The position numbers were made by a program, and so were the translations under genes. The notes under the pieces are model-generated. The model was not told the origin of the DNA, did not search any database, and was given only the letters and a program-made list of their open reading frames with translations. This document shows positions 24,384 to 32,397 of a DNA stretch of 32,419 bases, piece after piece. Position 1 is the first letter of the stretch. Each line of letters begins with the position of its first letter. The stretch is from an uncultured Eubacteriales bacterium (lineage in GTDB: Bacteria; Bacillota; Clostridia; Saccharofermentanales; Saccharofermentanaceae): NCBI GenBank assembly GCA_900317035.1, contig ONFC01000085.1, positions 1-32,419 on the forward strand. Direction: 5' to 3'.

Positions 24384-24788
24384 TCACTTCCAGAGCGATT
24401 CTCCATTCGTCTCGATCACTTCTTTGTACCAGTAGGCGGAGTCCTTGAGCGTTCTCTTCTGGGTCTGGTAGTTGATATGCACCAGTCCGAATCTCGGATC
24501 GTATCCTTCCGCCCACTCGAAGTTGTCCATGAAGGACCAGTGGATATAGCCGATCAGCGGAATTCCGTCCTCACCGGCTTTATAGAACTCACGGATATAT
24601 CTCTTCAAAAAATCGATACGTTGCGGATCGTGCACCTTGCCGTCGAGGTGGACACTGTCTGTGCAGGCACAGCCGTTCTCGGTGATCATGACCGGGACCT
24701 TGTAGCGTTCGTGCATGAATAGGCTCGCCGGTAAGCTCACCGTTTCCTTCCGCGGCAGAGAGTTTGCTGAGATCACGCATCGCGGCAT
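24384..24788 (-). pseudogene. GH1 beta-glucosidase, C-terminal fragment with the nucleophile
   Basis: From about 24718 down to the TGA at 24384 this frame reads [41 protein letters not shown] and [20 protein letters not shown], the standard end of GH1 enzymes. The catalytic nucleophile is the Glu of ITENG. NFEWAEG is the pattern of beta-glucosidases and not of 6-phospho-beta-glucosidases. The residues before about 24718 in this frame are not GH1-like, so the ATG at 24788 is not a native start. The fragment is the out-of-frame end of the gene that starts at 25692. Confidence 0.75.
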
Positions 24789-25692
24789 AGATATTCATGC
24801 CGTAGAAGTCCAGAGGAGACTGGACGATATCCCACTCTTCCTCGGTGAAATCGGAAAAATCAGCGCCGAAGAATTCTTTTGCGCCGTCCGGGAACTTTCT
24901 TAAGAAGATCGGATCGGACCACCAGGAATTGGAAAGGATATATCCGTCCTTATCAAAGGCAAATGTCTTTGCTCTTGCTTCTTCGACCGCCTCCGGAGAA
25001 TCATTATCCGGAATAAAGGACGGGCCGGTCGGTGCATAGGAGATCTTTGCCTCCTGCTTGCTGTATTTTCTGATCGTTCTTACCGCAGTTCCGTGTGCAA
25101 GAAGAACATTCTTCGACATGCGGAAGATCTCGCCATCCGTGTACTTTTTGAACGGAGCCATCACCCCGAGATGACAGCCGAGGCCGATAAAGATCTGCGG
25201 CTCATTGATCGTAAACCAGTATTTTACACGGTCGGAAAGAGCTTCTACAACAACCTTCGTATAGTTTTCGAACCATCCGATGATCTCCGGATTCAGCCAT
25301 CCGCCACGATCAAAAATGCCCTGCGGAAGATCCCAGTGATAGATCGTGACCATCGGCTCGATACCGTTTTTGATCAGTTCATCGACGAGGTTGGAATAAA
25401 ACTCGATCCCCTTCGGGTTTACACTTCCGGTTCCATCCGGAAAGATGCGGGTCCAGCTGATGGAAAAACGGTAAGCCTGGACGCCCATTTCCTTAAGAAG
25501 AGCCACGTCTTCTTTATAGCGGTGATAATGGTCGCATGCGACATCACCTGTCTCGTGATTGTGGACCGGCGAATTACGCCAGTGTGTATATGTATCCCAG
25601 ATAGACGGACCCTTGCCGTCTTCGTTCCAGGCACCTTCGACCTGATAGGAAGCGCCTGCGACGCCCCAGATAAAATCCTTCGGTAAAGGCAT
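24589..25692 (-). CDS. GH1 beta-glucosidase, N-terminal part with the acid/base Glu (frame-disrupted gene)
   Basis: The ATG at 25692 follows AAGGAGG and starts [20 protein letters not shown], typical of GH1. [33 protein letters not shown] and [10 protein letters not shown] (acid/base E164) follow in order. GH1-like sequence runs to about residue 324 ([14 protein letters not shown]). The frame then enters about 42 foreign residues and stops at 24589, whereas the nucleophile ITENG lies in the other frame (24384-24718). The two native parts sum to about 435 residues, so roughly 25 residues including the GW-x-x-x-P segment appear to be missing. The intact enzyme would release glucose from cellobiose-like beta-glucosides in the cytoplasm. 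There is no sugar transporter next to it. As written, neither part can be active. Confidence 0.78.
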   Translation of the reverse strand: MPLPKDFIWGVAGASYQVEGAWNEDGKGPSIWDTYTHWRNSPVHNHETGDVACDHYHRYKEDVALLKEMGVQAYRFSISWTRIFPDGTGSVNPKGIEFYSNLVDELIKNGIEPMVTIYHWDLPQGIFDRGGWLNPEIIGWFENYTKVVVEALSDRVKYWFTINEPQIFIGLGCHLGVMAPFKKYTDGEIFRMSKNVLLAHGTAVRTIRKYSKQEAKISYAPTGPSFIPDNDSPEAVEEARAKTFAFDKDGYILSNSWWSDPIFLRKFPDGAKEFFGADFSDFTEEEWDIVQSPLDFYGMNIYAAMRDLSKLSAAEGNGELTGEPIHARTLQGPGHDHRERLCLHRQCPPRRQGARSATYRFFEEIYP

Positions 25693-25767
25693 AATTGAAC
25701 CCTCCTTGATTGCTTGATCCGGCGGAAATAGAAAAGATTTTTCTGGATCCTGACCATGTTATATTTC

Positions 25768-25799
25768 GAGTATATCGGCTAATATGATTTGAGTATATC
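25768..25799. repeat. Two direct repeats GAGTATATC between the GH1 and GT4 genes
   Basis: GAGTATATC occurs at 25768-25776 and 25791-25799, 23 bp apart, about two helical turns. The location in the divergent intergenic region suggests a regulator site, but no regulator gene is near. Confidence 0.35.
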
Positions 25800-25838
25800 A
25801 GAATGGTGAGGGAATTGTCATTCTCAAAAAGCTGGTTA

Positions 25839-25847
25839 TGGTATAAT
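25839..25847 (+). promoter_or_regulatory. Extended -10 promoter of the GT4 gene
   Basis: TGG followed by a perfect TATAAT (25842-25847) is an extended -10 box; no -35 box lies at normal spacing. The leader to the ATG at 25869 is about 15 nt and contains GGAGG. Confidence 0.6.
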
Positions 25848-25868
25848 TGACATGGAACTGGAGGAAGT

Positions 25869-27296
25869 ATGAATATTGCAATTATAACGGATACTTATTT
25901 TCCGGATATTAATGGTGTAGCATCTTCGATCTACACACTTGCGCTTGCTCTTAGAAAAAGAGGCAATCGTGTGTATATTTTTGTGACTTCACAGAATACC
26001 TCTCCTGTCGTCCGCCGTGTCGGCAAGAATCCTCCTGTATTCAGCATCCCGAGTTTTCCTACGATCTTTTGCCGTCCGTACCGCACGACGATCCCGTATT
26101 CGTTCCGTCTGGTGCAGATCTTAAAGAGACTGAAGATCGATATTATCCACACGCAGACAGAGTTTTCGATGGGCTTGATGGGCCTTTCCACTTCGATGAC
26201 ACTTCATCTTCCGATCGTGCATACCTATCACACGATGCTGGAAGACTATACCCACTATATCCTTGGCGGAAAGATCCAGAAGATCATTACTCCGGAAGTG
26301 GCCAGAAAATACAGCAAGAGTTTCTGCAATGTGCCGACCGGACTGATCGTTCCTACGGAGAAAGTTAAGAATGCACTTCGTGATTACGGAGTGAAAAAAC
26401 CTATATATGTTATTCCGACCGGTATCGATGTTTCACCGTTTAACAAGGAGAACTTCGACCCTGCGGAGATTGATGAATTAAGAAAGAAATTCGGCATCCG
26501 TCCCGGGGAGAAGATTCTTCTTTCTCTCGGACGTGTCGCGAAGGAAAAGAGTATCGATAAGGTCATCGACCAGGTACCTGTGATCTGTGAGAAGTCACCG
26601 AATGTGCGGGTCCTTATCGTCGGCGATGGTCCGGCTCTTCTTGATCTAAAAGCACAGGCAGAAAAACTCGGTGTAAGTGATAAGGTGATCTTCGCCGGTG
26701 CCGCTCCATATGCGGAGATCGGTAAGTATTACCAGCTGGGAGATGCCTTTATCTCCTGCTCCACCTCGGAGACCCAGGGCCTCACATATTATGAGGCGAT
26801 GGCTGCAGGTCTTCCGGTAATTGCCAGAAAAGACGATGCCGTCAATGAGCTTTTCAAAGATGGAGAGAACGCGCGCCTGTTTAAGAATGAATCCGAGATC
26901 GCGGATATCGTTTCGGAGATCTTTAAAGATCCGGCTACCGCAGAGCGCTACTCCACAAATGCGGAGAAAACTGTGGCCAACTACTCCGCCGAGGTCTTTG
27001 CCGGAAGAGTGGAAGAAGCATATATGAATGCGATCTCCCGTCATGTACGCGCAAAGGCGATCCGCCGTGCGAATGTCGGTAAACTGCATTTTTCAAAGAA
27101 ATATAATCAGGCGAAGCTCGTTCCTCCCGAAGAGGATAAACACTTCCTTAAGGAGGAATCGGATGATCCGAAGGCCGCGCAGGCGCGTGAAGCTTATCAG
27201 ACGGCAAACCGCTATGCAGATCTGGTACGGGTCGGAAGAAAAGTAAAGGCGAAGAAAAAAGAAGCCATGGAAAAGCAAGAGAAAAAAGAGCAGTGA
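25869..27296 (+). CDS. GT4 glycosyltransferase, probable diacylglycerol glucosyltransferase
   Basis: This 475-residue protein has two Rossmann-like halves. The N-terminal half starts MNIAIITDTYFPDINGVASS and includes HTQTEFSMGLMGL and PIVHTYHTMLEDYTHYI, as in the enzymes that put the first glucose on diacylglycerol in Gram-positive bacteria. The C-terminal half has the nucleotide-sugar site: LLSLGRVAKEKSIDKVI, VLIVGDGPALLDL and the E-x7-E pattern in SETQGLTYYEAMAAGLPVIA. The last 100 or so residues are a charged Lys/Glu-rich helix with no membrane segment, which may hold the enzyme on the membrane surface. Acceptor identity is inferred from resemblance only. The TGA abuts the stop of the convergent EAL gene inside a shared palindromic terminator. 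Confidence 0.85.
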   Translation: MNIAIITDTYFPDINGVASSIYTLALALRKRGNRVYIFVTSQNTSPVVRRVGKNPPVFSIPSFPTIFCRPYRTTIPYSFRLVQILKRLKIDIIHTQTEFSMGLMGLSTSMTLHLPIVHTYHTMLEDYTHYILGGKIQKIITPEVARKYSKSFCNVPTGLIVPTEKVKNALRDYGVKKPIYVIPTGIDVSPFNKENFDPAEIDELRKKFGIRPGEKILLSLGRVAKEKSIDKVIDQVPVICEKSPNVRVLIVGDGPALLDLKAQAEKLGVSDKVIFAGAAPYAEIGKYYQLGDAFISCSTSETQGLTYYEAMAAGLPVIARKDDAVNELFKDGENARLFKNESEIADIVSEIFKDPATAERYSTNAEKTVANYSAEVFAGRVEEAYMNAISRHVRAKAIRRANVGKLHFSKKYNQAKLVPPEEDKHFLKEESDDPKAAQAREAYQTANRYADLVRVGRKVKAKKKEAMEKQEKKEQ

Positions 27297-27310
27297 TCAC
27301 TGCTCTTTTT
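27283..27310. terminator. Perfect 28-bp palindromic terminator spanning two abutting stop codons
   Basis: The left arm AAAAAGAGCAGTGA (27283-27296) is the exact reverse complement of the right arm (27297-27310). An A run on one side and a T run on the other allow termination in both directions. The centre of the palindrome falls between the TGA of the GT4 gene and the TGA of the minus-strand EAL gene. Confidence 0.9.
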
Positions 27311-29054
27311 CATTATCATTTTCTTCATCCGCTTCTGTTTCCGGCTGCTGATCTTTCCCGTCACGAGACACGATGGTGATAATAGGAGCGGAACTGTTCT
27401 TTTCAGGCTTTCCGTCGGCGGAGGAAGCAGCTTCGCCGGAAGGACCTGAGCTGCTGGCTGAAGAGGAAGACGGTTCTTCTGCACGAAGAAGCTTCGGCAC
27501 AGAGAAGAAGTATCCCTGAAGATAGTCCACACCGGCCTTTTCGAAGAAAGTCACCTGAGACTCGTTCTCGATTCCTTCGGCAACAGTCAGGATGCCTGCG
27601 GCCTTGGCGAAACGGATGATACTTCTGACCATTTCTGCGCCGCGGGGCTGATCGATGTGGTTGGTGATCGAGCGGTTGATCTTGATGATGTCGACCGGAG
27701 TATCTGAGACGAGAATAAATGAGGAAGAAACGGCGCTCAAATAATCGATCGCGATCTGGATGCCGTGTTTCCTGAGGAAGAGAAGATTATCTCTGACGAG
27801 GAAAGCATCTTCGGCAAAAGCACCCGTGATCTCGACCTGGATACGGCTGGTATCGATACCGGAACCTTCGACAGAGCGGACAAATTCCATGACGCTCCGC
27901 TCGGAGAGCTCGGAGGCGGAGAAGTTGATGCTGAATTTTTTCCCTTCGTTTACCGGAAGCTTGGCATACCGGATGGCCTCTTCCGTCATAAACATCGTCA
28001 GTTTCTGAAGACACGATGTCTTTTCAAGGATCGGTACGAATTCTTCGGCGGTCATACGGGTCCCGTCATCGCGGAGCCATTTCGCCAGGATCTCAACACC
28101 TGCCGGTTCATGGGAGCCGGCTTTGTGGATCGTCTGATACGATGCCTGGACCATTCCCTTGGTGATCGCGGAAGAAAACTCGCTGGCGATGCTTACCGTT
28201 CCCTTATAGTAATCACGCATCGCATCTGTATAACGGCTGATCTGCTGGTCCTCCAGGAAAGAATAGCGGAGCGCGATGTTCGCCTGACGGAGGCCCTCGG
28301 AGATACTTGATCCCGGGCGGATCACCGTAAATCCGATACGGTAGGAAACATAGACGGGGATCCCCTCGATGGTGATCGTTACGTCGTTGATGTTGTTCAG
28401 TGCCGCCAGGATACTCTCGAGGCTTTCTTCGTTAGAATAGTGATTGACCAGGATCGCATAATTCAGGTTGTTTCTTTTGCAGAGCGTCGCATTTGGATAA
28501 GAAGAGAGGATTTCTTTTAATTCCGAGGAAATATTCTTCACGATCGACGAGTAAAAATCAGATCCGAAGAGTCCCTGGATATCGCTATCCTCATTAAAAG
28601 CAAGCATCAGGATCGACAGTGCCCCGGAAGAAGGGATCTTCGAGGAGGTGATATAGGAAAAGTTTGGAAGATCCGTAAGCGGATCGTGTGTCGCCAGGTG
28701 CTCGAAGTGCCGCTCGCGCTTCCTGCTTCGCGCCGAGATAAAGGAGATGACGATGCTGACCGCGATGTAAATAAGTGCACGGATGAGCCAGGTCCAGCTT
28801 GAGGTGTCACCGTCATTGAGGTAAGTGATGAGAGGTCCCATCGCGATACCGGAAAGAGCGGCAAAAAGCGCACTGTACCATACCGGTGAGAAAAGCGCGG
28901 TGAGGACGATGGGGATAAGGATCAGATTGGCATAGATACTCGGCGTACCGCCCGTCTTATGGACGAGATAAGTTACGCCTGCACCGAAGAGAAATGTGGC
29001 CGGTATAAGAAACGTCAGAACGGATTTCTGACGACTGGATTCACTTGAACTCAT
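27297..29054 (-). CDS. Membrane protein with degenerate GGDEF and EAL domains
   Basis: This 585-residue protein starts at an ATG preceded by GGAGGAG. Three or four membrane segments (about residues 10-105) are followed by a GGDEF-like region (LATHDPLTDLPNFSYITS), in which the GGDEF loop is absent (NLNYAILVNHYSNEES at the expected place). The EAL-like domain (about residues 290-520) has EILAKW for EAL, NFSASELS, QVEITGAF, KINRSI, AEGIENESQ and LQGYFF. The metal-binding DDFG is replaced by DYLS in AIDYLSAVSSS. Loss of these acids suggests it neither makes nor cleaves cyclic di-GMP and instead may bind a nucleotide or partner. The tail (about 525-585) is Ser/Glu-rich and ends NEKEQ. It diverges from the cardiolipin synthase gene. 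Confidence 0.85.
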   Translation of the reverse strand: MSSSESSRQKSVLTFLIPATFLFGAGVTYLVHKTGGTPSIYANLILIPIVLTALFSPVWYSALFAALSGIAMGPLITYLNDGDTSSWTWLIRALIYIAVSIVISFISARSRKRERHFEHLATHDPLTDLPNFSYITSSKIPSSGALSILMLAFNEDSDIQGLFGSDFYSSIVKNISSELKEILSSYPNATLCKRNNLNYAILVNHYSNEESLESILAALNNINDVTITIEGIPVYVSYRIGFTVIRPGSSISEGLRQANIALRYSFLEDQQISRYTDAMRDYYKGTVSIASEFSSAITKGMVQASYQTIHKAGSHEPAGVEILAKWLRDDGTRMTAEEFVPILEKTSCLQKLTMFMTEEAIRYAKLPVNEGKKFSINFSASELSERSVMEFVRSVEGSGIDTSRIQVEITGAFAEDAFLVRDNLLFLRKHGIQIAIDYLSAVSSSFILVSDTPVDIIKINRSITNHIDQPRGAEMVRSIIRFAKAAGILTVAEGIENESQVTFFEKAGVDYLQGYFFSVPKLLRAEEPSSSSASSSGPSGEAASSADGKPEKNSSAPIITIVSRDGKDQQPETEADEENDNEKEQ

Positions 29055-29084
29055 AACTATTCTCCTCCATTACCTATCACACAT

Positions 29085-29093
29085 TTTATACCA
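29085..29093 (-). promoter_or_regulatory. Extended -10 promoter of the EAL gene
   Basis: On the minus strand the sequence reads TGG TATAAA, an extended -10 box about 31 nt upstream of the ATG at 29054. No -35 box is apparent. Confidence 0.5.
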
Positions 29094-29118
29094 CAAGTAC
29101 CAAAAAGCCTACTTTCAT

Positions 29119-29146
29119 TTGACTTAATTTTCAGATTGTTGATAAT
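29119..29146 (+). promoter_or_regulatory. Promoter of the cardiolipin synthase gene
   Basis: TTGACT at 29119-29124, a 16-nt spacer and GATAAT at 29141-29146. The leader is about 23 nt and carries GGAGGAG. Confidence 0.6.
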
Positions 29147-29175
29147 TATATAGAGTAAGGAAATGGAGGAGATTC

Positions 29176-30711
29176 ATGCGTAAACAATGGTTCCAGTCAT
29201 TATTGATGCGCCGGGCAGTCATCATATTGATCCTGCTTGTGGAAATCTCGTCTTTTATTTTCCTTGTCGTGGCCGGCACCATCGTCTCGGAAGTGGCCGC
29301 TATTATATTCCGTGTTCTCTCCATCATCGTCGCACTTTACGTTGTCAGTAAGAACGATAAGGGCGGATACCGGCTGATCTGGGTGTTCCTGATCCTGATG
29401 TTCCCAGTGTTCGGCGGTGTGCTCTATGTATTTATTAACTCCCAGATGATCTCTAACCGTTATGCGAAGAACCTCGATGAGGTCATCAGAGCTTCCCAGG
29501 ATCAGTTTACGCTCGATCCGTCACTGAAAGAGGAACTGAGAGAGAAGTTCCCGGTATACGCCAGAAGCGTGGATTATCTTGAAAATGTGCAGAAGTTCCC
29601 TGTCTATAAGAATACGGATACGAAGTATCTTTCTCCGGGGGAGGCGTTCTGGCCGGTATTTCTCGAGAAACTGAAGACGGCGGAGAAGTATATCTTCCTC
29701 GAGTACTTTACGATCGGCGGAGGAAAGTTCTGGGATTCTGTTCTGGAGATCCTGAAAGAGAAGGCGGCCAATGGTGTTCTCGTGCGCATCATGTACGATG
29801 ACATGGGATGTTTTCTTTCCCTGCCTTCCGAGTATCCTGACTATCTAAAATCACTGGGCATCGAGTGTAAGGTATTTAACCCGTTCCGCCCGTTCTTCAC
29901 GACCATTCAGAATAACCGTGACCATAGAAAACTCACTTCGATCGACGGAAAGATCGCCTTCTGCGGCGGCCTGAATCTGTCGGATGAGTACGTCAACGAG
30001 AAGGAGAGGTTCGGTTACTGGAAAGATTCCGCCGTGATGGTCGAAGGAGAAGCGGCATGGAGTATCACCTGTTTCTTCCTTCAGATCTGGCAGATCAATC
30101 AGGTGACATCCGAGGATTTCAGTCAGTTTTATCCGTGGAAGGATGTTCCCTGTCCGATAAAAAATGACGGATTCGTGCAGCCATATAACGACATCCCGAC
30201 AGATCATGAACGTGTCGGCGAGGGCGTCTATATGCATATGATCGCTGCGGCCGAGAAGTATATCTATATCAGCACACCGTATCTGATCATCGATGAGGAT
30301 ATGATCTCCGCACTGAGCCTGGCGGCTAAGAGCGGTGTAGATGTCCGCATCGTAACTCCGAGTAAATACGATAAATGGATGATCCATCAGGCGACCCGTT
30401 CCTACTATAGAGACCTCGTAAATGCCGGTGTCCATATCTATGAATATACCCCGGGATTCATGCACAGTAAGACCGTCGTGATCGATGACAAAGCGGCGAT
30501 CGTCGGATCTGTGAACTGGGATTATAGAAGCCTGTATCTGCATTTTGAAAGTGCGGTATGGATGTGTAATACTCCGACTGTTCTCGATGTCCGCGACGAT
30601 ATGCTGAAGTCCTTTGAAGCATCCGACGAAGTCATGAAAGACGAACTGAACTATAAGCGCGGCTGGAGTCTCTTCCGCCTTATCCTCCGCCTGATCGCCC
30701 CGATCTTCTGA
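29176..30711 (+). CDS. cls: Cardiolipin synthase (phospholipase D family)
   Basis: Cls joins two phosphatidylglycerol molecules into cardiolipin at the membrane. The 511-residue length is usual for Gram-positive members. Three hydrophobic segments (about residues 12-33, 36-58 and 66-89) precede the catalytic part. Both HKD motifs are complete: H250-K252-D257 in DHRKLTSIDGKIAFCGGLN and H430-K432-D437 in FMHSKTVVIDDKAAIVGSVNWD. NDKGGYRLIWVFLILMFPVFGG is a typical N-terminal block. The start follows GGAGGAG. The gene has its own promoter, diverging from the EAL gene, and is intact. The GT4 enzyme nearby may share membrane-lipid metabolism, but the two are not in one operon. Confidence 0.93.
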   Translation: MRKQWFQSLLMRRAVIILILLVEISSFIFLVVAGTIVSEVAAIIFRVLSIIVALYVVSKNDKGGYRLIWVFLILMFPVFGGVLYVFINSQMISNRYAKNLDEVIRASQDQFTLDPSLKEELREKFPVYARSVDYLENVQKFPVYKNTDTKYLSPGEAFWPVFLEKLKTAEKYIFLEYFTIGGGKFWDSVLEILKEKAANGVLVRIMYDDMGCFLSLPSEYPDYLKSLGIECKVFNPFRPFFTTIQNNRDHRKLTSIDGKIAFCGGLNLSDEYVNEKERFGYWKDSAVMVEGEAAWSITCFFLQIWQINQVTSEDFSQFYPWKDVPCPIKNDGFVQPYNDIPTDHERVGEGVYMHMIAAAEKYIYISTPYLIIDEDMISALSLAAKSGVDVRIVTPSKYDKWMIHQATRSYYRDLVNAGVHIYEYTPGFMHSKTVVIDDKAAIVGSVNWDYRSLYLHFESAVWMCNTPTVLDVRDDMLKSFEASDEVMKDELNYKRGWSLFRLILRLIAPIF

Positions 30712-30810
30712 TCGAGCATATCAGCGCCGCGCTTCATCTGGAATTGCTCGGCAAAAAGATCCTTACGAATATAAAGTTCACAAAAGCGATAAGATTATTG
30801 CTCCGATCCG

Positions 30811-30819
30811 TGGTAGAAT
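30811..30819 (+). promoter_or_regulatory. Probable extended -10 promoter of the PPK2 gene
   Basis: TGG followed by TAGAAT (30814-30819) lies 40 nt before the ATG at 30860. No convincing -35 box is seen. I see no terminator between cls and this gene. Confidence 0.45.
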
Positions 30820-30859
30820 CGAGGTATCAAATTCTTTTGTGCCAAAGGAGGCGGTGATC

Positions 30860-32332
30860 ATGCTCAAGAGCGCATATTTGAACGAGAAGCCTGAAAAAGA
30901 GATACTGAAATCCCGTCTGAAAGAACAGGAAGATCTCTTGTTTGTGAATCAGAACAAGATCAAGGACAACAAACTTCCTGTCGTTGTGCTGGTCGAGGGC
31001 TGGGGCACCGCCGGAAAGGGCACGCTCATCGGCAATGTCATCAACAACATCGACCCGCGTTTCTATAAGGTCGCAACCTTCGATATGCCGACGGATCTGG
31101 AGAAGAGAAAACCGTTTTTGTGCCGCTATTTCGAGGCGCTTCCGGAGGCCGGAAAATTCCGTTTTTATAACACCGGCTGGATGAATGAGATCGTGATGTC
31201 ACGTCTCGACGGATCGATGTCGAATTCACTTTATGAGAAGCGCATCGCGAGCATCCGACGCTTCGAGCGCCAGCTTACCGATAACGGCTATCTGGTCTTA
31301 AAGTTCTTCATGCATATCACGGAAGACGAGCAGAAGAAGCGCATCAACAATCTTAAGGATCATATCGATACGAAGTGGCGTGTCAGCGAAGGCGATATCT
31401 GGCAGAACAAGCACTATAAAGAGTGCGAGAAGATCTTCGAGAAGTATCTCGAGGATACGGATACTTCCTCCGCACCCTGGTACATCGTCGATGCCAAGTC
31501 GGAAAAATGGACCGAGCTTCAGGTCCTCGAGCGCATGAATGAGGGTATCGATATCGCTCTTCAGAATCACTCTCTGGCGGTACCGCTTCTGCAGAATACG
31601 TTCCCGCTCGTGAAGATGCCGAAGCTTGCCGATATTCCTCTCGAGGGAAAAGAACTCTCCGATGAGGAGTATAAGGAGAAACTCGACAAACTTCAGGACC
31701 GCCTGTCGGAACTGCATAACCGTCTTTACCGAAAGAGAGTCCCGCTCATCATCGCGTACGAAGGATGGGATGCGGCAGGAAAGGGCGGCAACATCAAGCG
31801 TATCGCCGAGGCCCTTGATCCGCGCGGTTACGAAGTACATCCGATCGCAAGTCCGGAGCCGCACGAAAAAGCACGTCACTATCTGTGGCGTTTCTGGACG
31901 CGCCTTCCGAAAGACGGACATGTCGCAATCTTCGACCGCACATGGTATGGCCGTGTAATGGTGGAAAGAATCGAGGGCTTCTGTTCCGAGAACGATTGGA
32001 AGCGTGCCTATAACGAGATCAATGAGTTTGAAAAAGAACTCGACGACTGGGGCGCTGTCATCATCAAGTTCTGGGTGCAGATCGATAAAGATACGCAGCT
32101 TGCACGATTTACCGACCGTCAGAATACACCGGAGAAGCAGTGGAAGATCACGGAAGAAGACTGGCGAAATAGAGAGAAGTGGGACGTCTATGAAGATGCC
32201 ATCAACGAGATGATCCAGAAGACCTCGACGAAGTTTGCTCCGTGGCATGTACTCGAATCTGTGGATAAGAAGTATGCACGTATCAAAGCACTCGAGATCG
32301 TCATCAAAGAACTCGAGAAGAAACTGAAGTAA
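30860..32332 (+). CDS. Two-domain PPK2 polyphosphate kinase, probable polyphosphate:AMP phosphotransferase
   Basis: The product has 490 residues from the ATG at 30860, which lies 8 nt after AGGAGG. A GTG at 30839 in the same frame precedes the ribosome-binding site and is rejected. Two PPK2 domains are fused. The N-terminal one has a Walker A EGWGTAGKGT (residues 46-55) but lacks the Asp-Arg Walker B motif (YNTGWMNE instead). The C-terminal one has both: EGWDAAGKGG (301-310) and FDRTWYGRVMVERIEGF with D359 and R360, plus a lid-like HEKARHYLWRFW. This is the layout of class II PPK2 (PAP), which uses polyphosphate to turn AMP into ADP; only the second domain should be catalytic. It is followed by a strong terminator and carries no frame damage. 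Confidence 0.92.
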   Translation: MLKSAYLNEKPEKEILKSRLKEQEDLLFVNQNKIKDNKLPVVVLVEGWGTAGKGTLIGNVINNIDPRFYKVATFDMPTDLEKRKPFLCRYFEALPEAGKFRFYNTGWMNEIVMSRLDGSMSNSLYEKRIASIRRFERQLTDNGYLVLKFFMHITEDEQKKRINNLKDHIDTKWRVSEGDIWQNKHYKECEKIFEKYLEDTDTSSAPWYIVDAKSEKWTELQVLERMNEGIDIALQNHSLAVPLLQNTFPLVKMPKLADIPLEGKELSDEEYKEKLDKLQDRLSELHNRLYRKRVPLIIAYEGWDAAGKGGNIKRIAEALDPRGYEVHPIASPEPHEKARHYLWRFWTRLPKDGHVAIFDRTWYGRVMVERIEGFCSENDWKRAYNEINEFEKELDDWGAVIIKFWVQIDKDTQLARFTDRQNTPEKQWKITEEDWRNREKWDVYEDAINEMIQKTSTKFAPWHVLESVDKKYARIKALEIVIKELEKKLK

Positions 32333-32357
32333 GATCGTAAGCTTGAATCGATGATAA

Positions 32358-32397
32358 AAAAGAAGTGCTTCCTTTTCCGGAAGCACTTCTTTTGTTT
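32358..32397 (+). terminator. Strong terminator after the PPK2 gene
   Basis: AAAAGAAGTGCTTCC (32358-32372) pairs perfectly with GGAAGCACTTCTTTT (32379-32393) around a 6-nt loop. The stem is flanked by an A run and a T run, so it may act in both directions. Confidence 0.9.

Noticed and set aside
31298-32386. 362-codon open frame antisense to the PPK2 gene
   Set aside because: No motif, and it runs across the strong terminator after the PPK2 gene.
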